A stretch of 64,000 nucleotides of DNA, from positions 1 to 64,000 of the forward strand of contig CAJVYQ010000026.1 in NCBI GenBank assembly GCA_913009825.1, written 5' to 3'. The stretch comes from an uncultured Deferribacteres bacterium. GTDB taxonomy: Bacteria; Zhuqueibacterota; JdFR-76; DREG01. Below the pieces are notes generated by a model, which was given only the letters and a program-made list of their open reading frames with translations, was not told the DNA's origin and did not search any database. The translations under genes and the position numbers were made by a program. This document shows, one piece after another, positions 53,163-63,239 of this stretch; position 1 is the first letter of the stretch; every line of letters starts with the position of its first letter.

Positions 53163-53289
53163 AAATGTCATTTCGAACGGAGTCCCGATGGTTTTTATCG
53201 GAGCGAAGTGAGAAATCTATAACCCAAATAAAAAACAGAGAGGTATGAGATTCCTCACCCCAAAAAGCGGGGATTCGGAATGACATGGT
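53163..53289. repeat. Dispersed repeat family F, copy 1
   Basis: Starts ATGTCATTTCGAACGGAGTC, then the shared CCGATGGTTTTTATCGGAGC, and ends GGATTCGGAATGACATG. The second copy is at 62697-62852. The 53068-53438 gap holds no gene apart from this repeat. Confidence 0.65.
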
Positions 53290-53438
53290 TGAAACTTGTT
53301 TTAATAAGGAAAAGGCACAGTTTACAGAATACAAAAAATGTCACCCAATTTCTTCTTGTGATAAAACGTAATGATTCTTTCAGTTTTTTATTCAGCAGCG
53401 AACCCGCGTTGTTAAATTAAGAGTGAATATCTGAATTT

Positions 53439-54626
53439 ATGTCTGATCCGTTATTAACCAATCCCACACAAATCCTTGCCTTTCTGATTTTTGTCATTGG
53501 TCTGGTTTACCGGCTCGATCAAATGCCGGCGCTTTCCGGCTTTTTTCGTTATCTTACGCCGGTGATCTGGATTTATTTTTTACCTATGTTGGCAACAACA
53601 CTGGGGATCATTCCGCAGGATTCTGCGGTTTATGCCTGGATCCGCCGCCATTTGCTGCCGGCTGCATTGATCCTTCTCCTGCTTTCCGCCAACCTGCCCA
53701 CTATCACCAAACTGGGAGGGAAAGCAATCCTCACTATGCTGGCGGGCACATTTGGTATTGTCATCGGCGGACCGATCGTTGTTATACTGTTTAAAAATTT
53801 TCTGCCGGCGGAAGCCTGGCGGGGTATCGCCGCGCTTTCCGGCAGTTGGATCGGCGGCAGTGTGAATATGGTGGCAATCTCGGAAAGTGTACATACTCCG
53901 GAATCTTTGCTGGGGCCTATCATCGTAGTTGATACGGTTGTCGGGTACGGTTGGATGGGGGTGGTTATCGCACTGTCCGGTTTTCAAAACCGTTTTGATA
54001 AATGGGCCGGGGTGGACCGGAATATTGTTGATGACATCAATGAAAAGATGGGAGAAATCAATGAGACTAAACGACGTCCCCTGAAATTTTTTGATCTGGC
54101 CCTGATGATGACTCTTGCTTTTGTCGGCGGCTATATCTGTTTGGCATTGGGCGATTGGCTGCCGCCGCTTGGGGAGGTAATTACCTCGTTCGCCTGGACG
54201 ATTATCCTGGTTTCGGTTTTAGGCATCGTCCTTTCCTTCACCAGGCTATCGGATCTGGAATATGCCGGGGCTTCGCACTTGGGCAATTATTTTCTGTTTC
54301 TTCTCCTGGCTTCCATCGGCGCCCGCGCCGACCTGAGGGCAATTTTGGCAGTGCCGGTTTTTGTGCTGGTAGGCATCGTCTGGATTGCGATTCATGCCAC
54401 CTGTCTATTTATCGCGGGAAAGTTGCTTAAAACACCCATGTTTCTCATGGCCACGGCAAGTCAGGCCAATATCGGCGGGCCGGTCACGGCGCCGATTGTT
54501 GCTTCTGTTTATCAAAGTTCCATGGCTCCGGTTGGTTTGCTCATGGCCGTATTCGGCGGAATTCTGGGTATTTATGCGGGCTTACTTACGGCTCAACTCT
54601 GTTTTTGGGCGGATAAGTTGTTTTAA
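53439..54626 (+). CDS. DUF819-family integral membrane protein
   Basis: 395 aa with about ten TM segments. Two related halves, each with a Gly-rich core: GSWIGGSVNMVAISESV near residue 145 and ATASQANIGGPVTAPIVASV near residue 350, the signature of DUF819 proteins (YjcL-like, distantly related to transporters). Function unknown; probably a carrier. No operon partner. Confidence 0.85.
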   Translation: MSDPLLTNPTQILAFLIFVIGLVYRLDQMPALSGFFRYLTPVIWIYFLPMLATTLGIIPQDSAVYAWIRRHLLPAALILLLLSANLPTITKLGGKAILTMLAGTFGIVIGGPIVVILFKNFLPAEAWRGIAALSGSWIGGSVNMVAISESVHTPESLLGPIIVVDTVVGYGWMGVVIALSGFQNRFDKWAGVDRNIVDDINEKMGEINETKRRPLKFFDLALMMTLAFVGGYICLALGDWLPPLGEVITSFAWTIILVSVLGIVLSFTRLSDLEYAGASHLGNYFLFLLLASIGARADLRAILAVPVFVLVGIVWIAIHATCLFIAGKLLKTPMFLMATASQANIGGPVTAPIVASVYQSSMAPVGLLMAVFGGILGIYAGLLTAQLCFWADKLF

Positions 54627-54639
54627 AATCTGAATTGAA

Positions 54640-54765
54640 CTATTGTCGGAAGATTCGCTGAATCGCCAACCGGATTTGCATTAAAAGTGAAAATCCGTTT
54701 AGCAGCAAAACCAAGCTCAAAAACAAGAGAATCGCTTAATTCAAGTAAAAATTAGGATGATGATA
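54640..54765. repeat. Dispersed repeat family E, copy 2
   Basis: Matches 41666-41780: AATCGCCAACCGGATTTGCA, then CAAGCTCAAAAACAAGAGAA and TCGCTTAATTCA. Falls between a stop codon and the next gene, like copy 1. Confidence 0.55.
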
Positions 54766-54888
54766 AAATACTGGAAATCGATCACAAGGCAATTTGGCCG
54801 GATTAAAAAAGTGATCTGCTTTCACTCATCATGAATTGTTCAAGCCAATAAAAATTTGAACTGACCGGTTATGAACCCGGAGAAAAGA

Positions 54889-56355
54889 ATGAAACGGCAA
54901 CGGTTGCAGGAAATGCTTTCTACGGCAAGTTTCGCGGATAAATTAAGCGAAATCTATGGTGAGGATCAGGGCTTAAAATTTGAACTGAGCCGGAGACTGA
55001 AAAGCCAGTTGGATAGTTTTTCCCGGCGTTTTCAGGCGGAGAATGTTTATCTCGTTCGCGCACCGGGACGCGTAAATCTGATTGGCGAACACACGGATTA
55101 TAATGGTTATCCGGTGATGCCCATGGCGCTTAACCGGGATATTCTGATTGTCGCAGCCGCCACGGACGAACCGGTGGTGCGGCTTGGGAATACAAATCCG
55201 GCGTTTCCGGATCGTGAATTTTCTATAGAATCTGAAATTCTTCCTTTTGGAATGGGTAACTGGGGTAATTATGTGAAAGCTGCGGTTCAGGGCTTGTTGT
55301 CTTTGGTTCTGCAGCAAGGTAGAAAAGTAAAGGGCTTCTCTGCCATTTACGACGGGAATATTCCCGGTGCGGCGGGACTCTCCTCCTCCTCAGGCATGGT
55401 TGTAGCTTCGGCGCTGGCGTTTCTCCGGGCAAATCGGATGCATATTCACAAACTGGAACTGGCGGAAATCCTGGCGCGTGCAGAGCATTTCGTCGGAACC
55501 CAGGGTGGCGGCATGGACCAGGCTATTTCCCTGCTGGCCGAAAAAGATGCCGTCCTGAAGATTGATTTTTTCCCGCTTCGGGTTCAGGCGCACCCGCTTC
55601 ATCCCGATTATCGTATTGTCGTCTGCAATTCGCTGATCCGCGCGCCCAAAACGGAATCGGCCATGCAGGAATACAATCGCCGGCCGATGGAATGTCGCCT
55701 GGCTACGGCGCTTATTGCAGATGCCATCGGTGTTCCGTTGGAACAGGCAAAACGGATGGCTGATCTGGAACGATTTCCGGAATATAAACACAGACAGAAA
55801 GAACTTTTGGCACAAGTCCTCTCACCACCAGTCATGACCCTGGCGCAGATTAGCGGGAAATTACATTTGTCCGAAGCTGAATGCCGTGAGAAATTTCTTA
55901 AATTAAAATCCGGCCGTTATTTTTCACCATCCGCCGATGGTTTTAAACCGGCCCGGCGCTTCACACATGTCATTGAAGAAGCGCAGCGCGTAGAACTGGC
56001 CACCGCAGCTCTGTCGGCAGGGAACATGGAACGGTTCGGCGAACTGATGAACGCTTCGCACCAAAGCTGTCGTGATCTGTACGAAATCAGCACCCCGGAG
56101 ATGGACAAGCTGGTGGAAATTGCCCGGGAAAACGGAGCAATCGGTGCACGTTTGACCGGCGCCGGTTTTGGCGGCTGCACGGTGAATCTTATAGCCAAAG
56201 AAAAAATCGGCTCATTTGTGCGAGGCGTGCGGCAGGATTATTATGAAACCTATCTATCGCAAACCCACTCCCAAATTAATTGGCGGGCGCTGCCGGCAGA
56301 GTCTCTTCTATTCCCAACATCTCCTGTGAAAGGCGCGGATGTAATTCTGGAATAG
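54889..56355 (+). CDS. galK: Galactokinase of the long, GALK2/Gal1-like type
   Basis: 488 aa GHMP kinase. Substrate motif VYLVRAPGRVNLIGEHTDYN, ATP motif GAAGLSSSSGMVVASA, and the third GHMP motif ARLTGAGFGGCTVN are intact. It is ~100 aa longer than typical bacterial GalK and has an extra region (about residues 300-350: LAQISGKLHLSEAECREKFL) like eukaryotic Gal1/GALK2 proteins; LMNASHQSCRDLYEISTPEM is also nearest to that group. May act on galactose or GalNAc. ATG 54889 preferred because GGAG precedes it; ATG 54871 adds six residues. Confidence 0.85.
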   Translation: MKRQRLQEMLSTASFADKLSEIYGEDQGLKFELSRRLKSQLDSFSRRFQAENVYLVRAPGRVNLIGEHTDYNGYPVMPMALNRDILIVAAATDEPVVRLGNTNPAFPDREFSIESEILPFGMGNWGNYVKAAVQGLLSLVLQQGRKVKGFSAIYDGNIPGAAGLSSSSGMVVASALAFLRANRMHIHKLELAEILARAEHFVGTQGGGMDQAISLLAEKDAVLKIDFFPLRVQAHPLHPDYRIVVCNSLIRAPKTESAMQEYNRRPMECRLATALIADAIGVPLEQAKRMADLERFPEYKHRQKELLAQVLSPPVMTLAQISGKLHLSEAECREKFLKLKSGRYFSPSADGFKPARRFTHVIEEAQRVELATAALSAGNMERFGELMNASHQSCRDLYEISTPEMDKLVEIARENGAIGARLTGAGFGGCTVNLIAKEKIGSFVRGVRQDYYETYLSQTHSQINWRALPAESLLFPTSPVKGADVILE

Positions 56356-56747
56356 TTTTTCTGTTTCGGGCGAGTTTGCTTAAAAATCATGCAATCGCTC
56401 AAAGACTATTTTAGGAGTGTAATTTTGGAGAGGAATGGGAATATTTTAGTTATTTGAAAAACAATAAGTAATTTGGAGACTTTGATTCCCGAATATTCCT
56501 ATCGGCCTGACAGGGGCAGTAGATGACATCGATCAAACTAATTTAAATAATTTCTGAATTGAGTCATTGCAAGGCGAGTTGCTGAATCGTTAACATGATT
56601 TACACTAAGAATAGGCAAGCAATTTTTTGTTTATTGGAAGCGGAAAAACGAAGTTCTGCCTTACCCGCCGATAGAAAAGATATTCTTGAAAGTGATTTTT
56701 AAACGCAATATATTTTACCCGTTTTTTAAACAACAGGGTGAGTTGAT
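56356..56747. other. Gene-free stretch before sufB
   Basis: No coding signal. A decayed family E repeat near 56571-56615 (GCTGAATCGTTAACATGATT) and a CGGCCTGACAGGGGC phrase at 56502. GGTGAG at 56739 is the sufB ribosome binding site. Presumably holds the suf promoter; no clear -35/-10 pair and no IscR-like box was recognised. Confidence 0.4.
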
Positions 56748-58190
56748 ATGAATGATGAACAGCAAGCGATAGATAAACATTTAAAAAGCGAGTATAAATA
56801 CGGTTTCACCACGGACATCGACACCGAAACCGCGGCAAAAGGTCTCAGTGAAGATGTGGTCCGGTTCATTTCCGAAAAGAAAAAGGAACCGGCATGGATG
56901 CTGGAATGGCGTCTAAAAGCGTTTCGCCGCTGGTCGAAAATGACGGAGCCAAACTGGGCACATATCCATTATCCACCCATCGATTATCAGGATGCCATTT
57001 ATTATGCGGCTCCTAAGCAGAAAAAAAATCTGGAAAGTCTGGATCAGGTGGATCCAAAATTGATCGAAGCGTTTGACAAACTGGGTATTCCGCTGGAAGA
57101 ACGGAAGATGTTGTCCGGCGTTGCGGTAGATGCGGTGATGGACAGTGTATCGGTGGCCACTACCTTCAAAAAAGATCTGGAGAAGTTGGGCATTATCTTT
57201 TGCCCTTTTTCCGAAGCCCTTCGGGAACATCCGGATCTGGTGCGTAAATATATGGGTTCCGTTGTGCCGGTTGGGGACAATTTCTTTGCCTCATTGAATT
57301 CGGCGGTTTTCAGCGACGGTTCTTTTGTTTTTGTGCCCAAAGGGGTGCGCTGCCCCATGGAACTGTCCACCTATTTCCGCATCAATACGGCCAATACCGG
57401 CCAGTTTGAACGTACCCTGATTGTGGCGGAAGAGGGCGCGTATGTGAGCTATCTGGAAGGCTGCACGGCGCCCATGTACGATGAAAATCAACTACATGCA
57501 GCTGTGGTTGAATTGATTGCCCATAAAGATGCGGAGATAAAGTATTCCACCGTGCAAAACTGGTATCCGGGAGATGAAGAAGGGAAAGGCGGTATTTATA
57601 ATTTTGTCACCAAGCGCGGCATTTGTCAGGAAAATGCAAAAATTTCCTGGACCCAGGTGGAAACCGGATCGGCAATCACCTGGAAATATCCCAGCATTAT
57701 TCTGAAAGGGGACAATTCCGTGGGAGAATTTTATTCCGTGGCGCTGACAAACAATTTTCAGCAGGCGGATACCGGCACAAAAATGATCCATGTGGGTAAA
57801 AACACCAAAAGCACCATCGTTTCCAAAGGCATCTCAGCAGGACGGAGCAACAATTCCTATCGCGGCTTAGTGAAAATATTGAAGAATGCGCAAAATGCCA
57901 GAAATTATTCCCAATGTGATTCGTTGCTGGTGGGCGATAAATGTGGTGCGCACACGTTTCCTTACATCGAAATCAAGAATAAAACTGCCAAAGTTGAGCA
58001 TGAAGCCACTACATCCAAAATTGGCGATGATCAAATTTTTTATTGCAACCAGCGTGGTATCGGCACGGAAAATGCCATTCGTCTGATCGTGAACGGCTAT
58101 TGTAAAGAAGTTTTTAAAGAACTACCTATGGAATTTGCTGTGGAAGCCCAGCGTTTGCTGGAGATCAGTCTGGAAGGAAGTGTGGGGTAA
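56748..58190 (+). CDS. sufB: Fe-S cluster assembly scaffold SufB
   Basis: 480 aa, normal SufB length. [80 protein letters not shown] (with the Cys that takes part in cluster assembly) and [20 protein letters not shown] are standard. Forms SufBC2D, on which Fe-S clusters are built in the cytoplasm. First of sufB-sufC-sufD-DUF59. No sufS/sufU cysteine desulfurase is in the window. Confidence 0.96.
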   Translation: MNDEQQAIDKHLKSEYKYGFTTDIDTETAAKGLSEDVVRFISEKKKEPAWMLEWRLKAFRRWSKMTEPNWAHIHYPPIDYQDAIYYAAPKQKKNLESLDQVDPKLIEAFDKLGIPLEERKMLSGVAVDAVMDSVSVATTFKKDLEKLGIIFCPFSEALREHPDLVRKYMGSVVPVGDNFFASLNSAVFSDGSFVFVPKGVRCPMELSTYFRINTANTGQFERTLIVAEEGAYVSYLEGCTAPMYDENQLHAAVVELIAHKDAEIKYSTVQNWYPGDEEGKGGIYNFVTKRGICQENAKISWTQVETGSAITWKYPSIILKGDNSVGEFYSVALTNNFQQADTGTKMIHVGKNTKSTIVSKGISAGRSNNSYRGLVKILKNAQNARNYSQCDSLLVGDKCGAHTFPYIEIKNKTAKVEHEATTSKIGDDQIFYCNQRGIGTENAIRLIVNGYCKEVFKELPMEFAVEAQRLLEISLEGSVG

Positions 58191-58345
58191 ATGAAGAGAC
58201 TGTAGAATCATTTAGCCCGTGAATTACAAAAAATCCTGCGAATAGGAATTATATGGTTAAATATTCGCATTTTTAGCGTTATAAGCGGGCAATCTTGAGT
58301 AGTCAAGAAAAAGAAAAAAATAAGTCTGAATGAGAGAGAGAATAC

Positions 58346-59110
58346 ATGTTAAAAATAAAAAATCTGCATGTTTCCGTTGAAAACACGGAAATATTGCAAG
58401 GGATCAACCTTGAAGTGAAAAAGGGAGAAACCCATGCCATCATGGGACCGAACGGTTCGGGAAAAAGCACACTGGCCAACGTTTTAGCCGGCCGGGAAGA
58501 ATATATGGTTACCGACGGAGAAATTGAATATTTGGGACAAAACCTGCTGGATTTATCGCCGGAGGCGAGGGCCGTAGCCGGGATTTTTCTGGCCTTTCAA
58601 TATCCGGTGGAAATCCCCGGTGTGAGTACGGCGAATTTTTTAAAAACCGCGCTTAATGATATCCGGGAACAGAGAAGCGAAGAGAAATTGACGGCCACAC
58701 AATTCCTTTCACTGGTTCGGGAAAAAATGAAACTGGTGCAGATGGATGAAAAATTTCTCGGTCGCGCCGTGAACGAAGGGTTCTCCGGCGGTGAAAAGAA
58801 AAGGAATGAAATTTTCCAATTGCTGCTTCTGGATCCCAAGCTGGCCGTGCTGGATGAGACGGATTCCGGCCTGGATATCGATGCGCTGAAAATTGTAGCC
58901 GAAGGGGTGAATAAATTCCGGCAGCAGGAAAATGCGCTTATTTTGGTAACCCACTACCAAAGATTACTGGACTATATCACGCCGGATTTTGTTCATGTGT
59001 TGTACAACGGCCGCATTGTAAAATCGGGCGATAAAAACCTGGCTCTGGAACTGGAGGACAAAGGCTACGATTGGATCAGGGAAGAAGTGAAAGAACTTAG
59101 TTCTGTATGA
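58346..59110 (+). CDS. sufC: Fe-S assembly ATPase SufC
   Basis: 254 aa ABC-type ATPase. Walker A HAIMGPNGSGKSTLANVLAG, SGGEKKRNEIFQLLLLDPKL and Walker B LAVLDETDSGLDIDALKIVA mark SufC (FSGGEKKRNE is specific). 155 bases after sufB, a gap with an unstructured leader; GAGAGAGAA precedes the ATG. Confidence 0.96.
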   Translation: MLKIKNLHVSVENTEILQGINLEVKKGETHAIMGPNGSGKSTLANVLAGREEYMVTDGEIEYLGQNLLDLSPEARAVAGIFLAFQYPVEIPGVSTANFLKTALNDIREQRSEEKLTATQFLSLVREKMKLVQMDEKFLGRAVNEGFSGGEKKRNEIFQLLLLDPKLAVLDETDSGLDIDALKIVAEGVNKFRQQENALILVTHYQRLLDYITPDFVHVLYNGRIVKSGDKNLALELEDKGYDWIREEVKELSSV

Positions 59111-59311
59111 CTAAACAAGATTTCATGGTTTCTTTTTTCCCCCGGGGGGAACTGAAAGTCCACTCTTGAGAGGGGATTAAGGGGTGTGTCTCTCCACTCT
59201 ATCCAAACAGTTCCCGCATTTTTAAATTTCCGCCAAACTTTCGTCCGAACACAGGTTGTCGGATGTGGAATTAAACAATTTCTGACTTACACAGTTAAAA
59301 CGAGACTCCTG

Positions 59312-60655
59312 ATGGTAAATAAAAATGTTGATAAACAGGATATCAAAAATTGGTATCTGAGTGAATTTGCACGGTTCGAACAAAGACTGCACGGGGGGAA
59401 AAGTCATCCGTTTCATAATACAAGGAAAAACGCCATTGCTGCCTTTTCGAAGTTGGGTTTTCCCCATGTAAAAATGGAAGAATGGCGCTATACCGACATT
59501 TCCCAACTGTTGCAACATCGTTTTCAATTTGCCGGGAAGGCGGTCGATCCCTCCCGGATCGATCTTGCCCCTTTCCTCTTTGAAGGCCTGAACGCCGGTC
59601 TGTTGGTTTTTATTAACGGCCAATTTTCACCGGAATTATCGAAGTTGGAATTTCCGGTAAAAGATGTTTTTTTTTCGGATCTGGCCGGCGCTTTTGAGAA
59701 AAACCCGAGCCTGATCGAAGACCATTTGACCAGATATGCCGACAGCAGCAACAGCGCGTTTACAGCGCTGAATACCGCGTTTACCCGGGATGGCGCCGTG
59801 ATTTACCTGCCGGACAACAGAACGGCCGGGAAGCCGGTCGATATTTTGAATATTTCTGATGCCCGTGACTCTTCTTTTGTTTCTCATCCCCGTAATTTAA
59901 TTGTGGTAGGGAAGAACAGCCGGGTTGAAATTGTGGAGAGCTATTACGCCGTTGGGGACGGCGTCTATTTCAATAATCCGGTTTGCGAATTGGTTTTGGC
60001 TGAAAATGCCGTTGTCGATTATCTGCGTATTCAAAAGGAAAGCGAAGCTGCGTTTCATATCTCCACCACACAAGTTTTCCAGCAAAAGGACAGTGTGTTC
60101 ACCGGAATGAATATCGATCTGGGCGGCGGTTTGGTGAGAAACAGTCTGAATGTGCTCTTGAATGGTGAAAACTGCCAAACCAAGCTGTACGGATATTACA
60201 TGGTATCCGGTTCTCAGTTTGTTGATAATCATACTTACATCGACCATGCCAGGCCGCATGGCACCAGCAACCAGCTTTACAAAGGAATTTTGGCCGATTC
60301 GGCAAAAGGGGTGTTCAGCGGTATCGTCCACGTCCGGCCCGATGCGCAAAAGACAAACGCATTCCAACAGAATAAAAATCTGCTCCTTTCCGACAATGCG
60401 GAAGTTAGCGCCAAACCGCAGCTAAAAATATATGCCGATGATGTTCGCTGCACCCACGGGGCTACGGTAGGTCAGATCGATGAAAAAGCGGTTTTCTATC
60501 TGCGTCAGCGCGGTGTAAAAAAGGAAAATGCGCTGGCCATGTTGCGCTACGCTTTTGCCGCCGATGTTCTCGATAATATCGGCACGGATGTCCTGCGCTT
60601 GAAAGTGGACCGGTTAGTAAAAGAAAAATTTGCTCGAGACAAAGGTGAAGTATGA
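59312..60655 (+). CDS. sufD: Fe-S assembly protein SufD
   Basis: 447 aa from ATG 59312; earlier in-frame starts (to 59186) would add residues with no family match. FPHVKMEEWRYTDISQL, GVFSGIVHVRPDAQKTNAFQ, ADDVRCTHGATVGQIDEKAV (His of the assembly site) and FYLRQRGVKKENALAML are typical. Its stop overlaps the DUF59 start (ATGA at 60652). Confidence 0.95.
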   Translation: MVNKNVDKQDIKNWYLSEFARFEQRLHGGKSHPFHNTRKNAIAAFSKLGFPHVKMEEWRYTDISQLLQHRFQFAGKAVDPSRIDLAPFLFEGLNAGLLVFINGQFSPELSKLEFPVKDVFFSDLAGAFEKNPSLIEDHLTRYADSSNSAFTALNTAFTRDGAVIYLPDNRTAGKPVDILNISDARDSSFVSHPRNLIVVGKNSRVEIVESYYAVGDGVYFNNPVCELVLAENAVVDYLRIQKESEAAFHISTTQVFQQKDSVFTGMNIDLGGGLVRNSLNVLLNGENCQTKLYGYYMVSGSQFVDNHTYIDHARPHGTSNQLYKGILADSAKGVFSGIVHVRPDAQKTNAFQQNKNLLLSDNAEVSAKPQLKIYADDVRCTHGATVGQIDEKAVFYLRQRGVKKENALAMLRYAFAADVLDNIGTDVLRLKVDRLVKEKFARDKGEV

Positions 60656-60969
60656 GCGTCGACGAAAAAGAATTGCGCAATGAAATCATCCGTATTTTGG
60701 AAACAGTGTACGATCCGGAAATTCCGGTGAATATTTATGAGTTGGGGTTGATCTATGATATCCACATCGAAGATTCCGGCAATGTGGCCATAACGATGAC
60801 ACTCACTTCCCCCGGCTGTCCGGTAGCCGGCAGTATGTCTAGAGAGATCGAACATAAATTGAAAAACATCCCCGAAGTGAAAGATGTTGTTGTCTCCGTC
60901 GTCTGGGATCCGCTCTGGACACAGGAGATGATGAGCGATGCCGCCAGATTGGAATTGGGCTTGTTTTAA
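60652..60969 (+). CDS. SufT/MIP18-family (DUF59) Fe-S assembly factor
   Basis: 105 aa. LETVYDPEIPVNIYELGLIY and TLTSPGCPVAGSMSREIEHK (with the reactive Cys) define the DUF59 family that helps mature or transfer Fe-S clusters. Translationally coupled to sufD by ATGA overlap. Last gene of the suf operon. Confidence 0.9.
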   Translation: MSVDEKELRNEIIRILETVYDPEIPVNIYELGLIYDIHIEDSGNVAITMTLTSPGCPVAGSMSREIEHKLKNIPEVKDVVVSVVWDPLWTQEMMSDAARLELGLF

Positions 60970-61175
60970 ATTTATTTGAACCGTTGCAGGCCGTGTTGCC
61001 CAATTAAAAAATTGATGTTGCTATTCAGCCCGCGAATAACGCAAATTTCCCGAATAAATATTTCTAATGCCACAGAAATAATTTAGCACAAAGTTTGATT
61101 TTTGCTTTTTTCTGTGGCTAAAAGTTCTTCTTCAAAAACATGCAATTTTTTACTTCAACTTTTTTTGATCATTAT

Positions 61176-61721
61176 CTAACCAAACATCACCCTGCAGATG
61201 AACAGAGCCGCCATAATGCCGACAAAATCCGCCATCAAACCGGAAGGGACGGCATGGCGCGTTTTTTTGATATTCACCGCGCCGAAATAAACCGCCAGCA
61301 CATAAAATGTGGTTTCCGTTGACCCGTAAATAGTAGAGGCAAATCTGCCGATGAACGAGTCCGGGCCGTGGGCTTTCATCAATTCGGTAACAATGCCCAG
61401 TGTGCCGCTGCCGGATAACGGCCGCATGATGGCGGCAGGCAGTGCATCGGGTGGGAATCCGATGAGATCTGTGATCGGGGAAACCATTTTAGCAAAGATA
61501 TCCATAGCGCCGGAAGCGCGGAACATACCAATGGCTACCAATATGGCAACCAGGTAAGGAATGATGACTACCGCAACCTGAAAACCTTCCTTTGCTCCTT
61601 CGACAAATTCTTCGTAAATTTTTACTTTTTTGAAAAAAGCCAGGACGGGAATAAAAAAGAGCAAAAATGGAATGGCAAGAACAGAGACTTTTTCTATGAT
61701 TAAGCGAAAAATATCACCCAT
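61176..61721 (-). CDS. spmB: SpmB-like (nucleoside-recognition/gate domain) membrane protein
   Basis: 181 aa, ~5 TM segments. VAVVIIPYLVAILVAIGMFR, MRPLSGSGTLGIVTELMKAH and GRFASTIYGSTETTFYVLAV are the SpmB motifs (the gate domain with S-G-S-G). In Bacillus the pair acts in spore core dehydration; here, outside spore formers, a transport role is more likely. Two bases downstream of spmA. Confidence 0.88.
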   Translation of the reverse strand: MGDIFRLIIEKVSVLAIPFLLFFIPVLAFFKKVKIYEEFVEGAKEGFQVAVVIIPYLVAILVAIGMFRASGAMDIFAKMVSPITDLIGFPPDALPAAIMRPLSGSGTLGIVTELMKAHGPDSFIGRFASTIYGSTETTFYVLAVYFGAVNIKKTRHAVPSGLMADFVGIMAALFICRVMFG

Positions 61722-61723
61722 GA

Positions 61724-62356
61724 TTATTTCTCCTCATTGTTGGTAATTTCAGTGTCGTTGTTTTTTGTTTTGATTTTAAAAACCGGCATCCGCTGAAACA
61801 GTTTAGCGAAGATAACGGCGGTGATGGAGGCACAGGTAGAGGCAAAAATGGTGGTGCCGATAATTTCCCACGGCGCCGCCGAACCCATCTGAACCCGCAC
61901 CGCTAAAATGGTTGCCGGAATCAGTGTGATGCTGCCGGTGTTTAAACCAAGGAAAACCACCATATCGTCCGTGGCAATGTCTTTGTTAGGATTTATTTTT
62001 TGCAGCTCTTCCATCGCTTTAAGACCTAATGGCGTTGCCGCATTACTCAAACCCAGCCAATTGGCGGAGATATTCAGAATCATGGCGCCCATTGCCGGAT
62101 GATCCGCCGGAACACCCGGGAAAAGCCTGGTCATCACCGGGCGTAATGCCCGTGCCAGTAAGCGCACCAATCCCGCTTTTTCCGCAATGCGCATGATGCC
62201 CAGCCATAACGCCATAACGCCGATAAGGCCGATGGCAATATCAACGGCAACACCGGCGTATTTAAAAGCAGCTTCGGTAACTGCCTGAAGCTTGCCGTTT
62301 ATTGCTCCCACAATAATGGATACGGATATCAGGAATATCCAGACGTAATTTAACAT
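61724..62356 (-). CDS. spmA: SpmA-like (nucleoside-recognition/gate domain) membrane protein
   Basis: 210 aa. VDIAIGLIGVMALWLGIMRI, LFPGVPADHPAMGAMILNIS, and NWLGLSNAATPLGLKAMEEL are the SpmA signature; ends in a charged tail. Partner of spmB in a two-gene operon. Start ATG 62356 with GGAGAA upstream. Confidence 0.88.
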   Translation of the reverse strand: MLNYVWIFLISVSIIVGAINGKLQAVTEAAFKYAGVAVDIAIGLIGVMALWLGIMRIAEKAGLVRLLARALRPVMTRLFPGVPADHPAMGAMILNISANWLGLSNAATPLGLKAMEELQKINPNKDIATDDMVVFLGLNTGSITLIPATILAVRVQMGSAAPWEIIGTTIFASTCASITAVIFAKLFQRMPVFKIKTKNNDTEITNNEEK

Positions 62357-62696
62357 AAAATTTCTCCGGGTTGTAGTGAATAGATTTGTGTGATTAATGA
62401 AATCAAGACGACTACTTATGATGTGCTTAAAATTTTATTTGCAGAGAATCTTCGGATCCGCTCAGGTTAATTTAAACAAAAATACTGAACGGAGTTAAAG
62501 CGTGATTACAATTAATTTATGAAGCACACCTGAATGATTTCAAATCAAGTTAAAATTTTTTTGTTCTTTTTCAAGGGATTTTTTACGGAATTGTGGATCA
62601 CCGGGAATGAGGTATGAAATTTGTGCAGGATCGTAACATTTTAGAATAAGCGCGTTTTTTCAGCATATATTTTCTACAGCGAATTCTGTCCATAAA

Positions 62697-62852
62697 ATGT
62701 CATTTAGAACGCCGGCCCAACCCAAGCGGGGAATTCCGATGGTTTTTATTGGAGTGAGGTGAGAGATCCCTTGCCTGCCGGTATATTTGTAATCAGAGAT
62801 TTCTCATGCCGATGAATCGGGATTCGTCCGCCTGCTCGGACAGGAAATGACA
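62697..62852. repeat. Dispersed repeat family F, copy 2
   Basis: Starts ATGTCATTTAGAACGCCGGC, contains TTCCGATGGTTTTTATTGGAGT, ends AGGAAATGACATG. Same ends and core as 53163-53289. Near its right end it contains an 18-bp palindrome-type insert (62827-62844). Confidence 0.65.
62827..62844. repeat. 18-bp palindrome variant in repeat F
   Basis: TCCGCCTGCTCGGACAGG; its complement, CCTGTCCGAGCAGGCGGA, matches CCTGCCCGTGCAGGCGGG with three changes. Copy 1 of repeat F lacks it at the same place. Confidence 0.6.
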
Positions 62853-63239
62853 TGTTTGTGTTGATACATATTGATTACAGACCATCTGCTTTTTCGAAGA
62901 AGTAAAATGTTATAAAAAAGGTTTTTTAACTTCAAAAGCGGTGTATAAAAAATTCATTTGTCTATAGCGCACTCTTACTAAAGATAGCACCGAAGGTGTT
63001 GAATAATAAAGCCCGGGGTTACAAAAATTAGCGGAGTAACCCCGGGTATCATTCCGTGAACAGAATAAAAAACCCTGTAAGGATTTCATAAAATAGACTG
63101 GCCGAATATGCAGGCAGCTTTTTCCGGCCAGGCAACCCTTTCGGGGTATGGAATAATAAACGATCTTTTCTTCCCCGGGGTGCGCTTCGCTTGACCCCGG
63201 GCGGATGTACAAACAAAACAATCCATTTAGTTTTTAACT

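Larger units (their letters stand above)
62357..63239. other. Repeat-filled gene-free stretch
   Basis: No supported gene. Contents: a decayed family C end (CACACCTGAATGATTTCAA at about 62525), family F copy 2 (62697-62852), and two GC-rich inverted repeats in related text: CCCGGGGTTA with TAACCCCGGG (63012-63046) and CCCGGGGT with ACCCCGGG (63174-63201). The word GAATAATAAA recurs at 63001 and 63151, so the two hairpins are probably halves of one composite repeat. Confidence 0.55.

Noticed and set aside
63012-63201. GC-rich hairpins as terminators
   Set aside because: No T-run follows and no gene end is close; they fit a dispersed composite repeat better.
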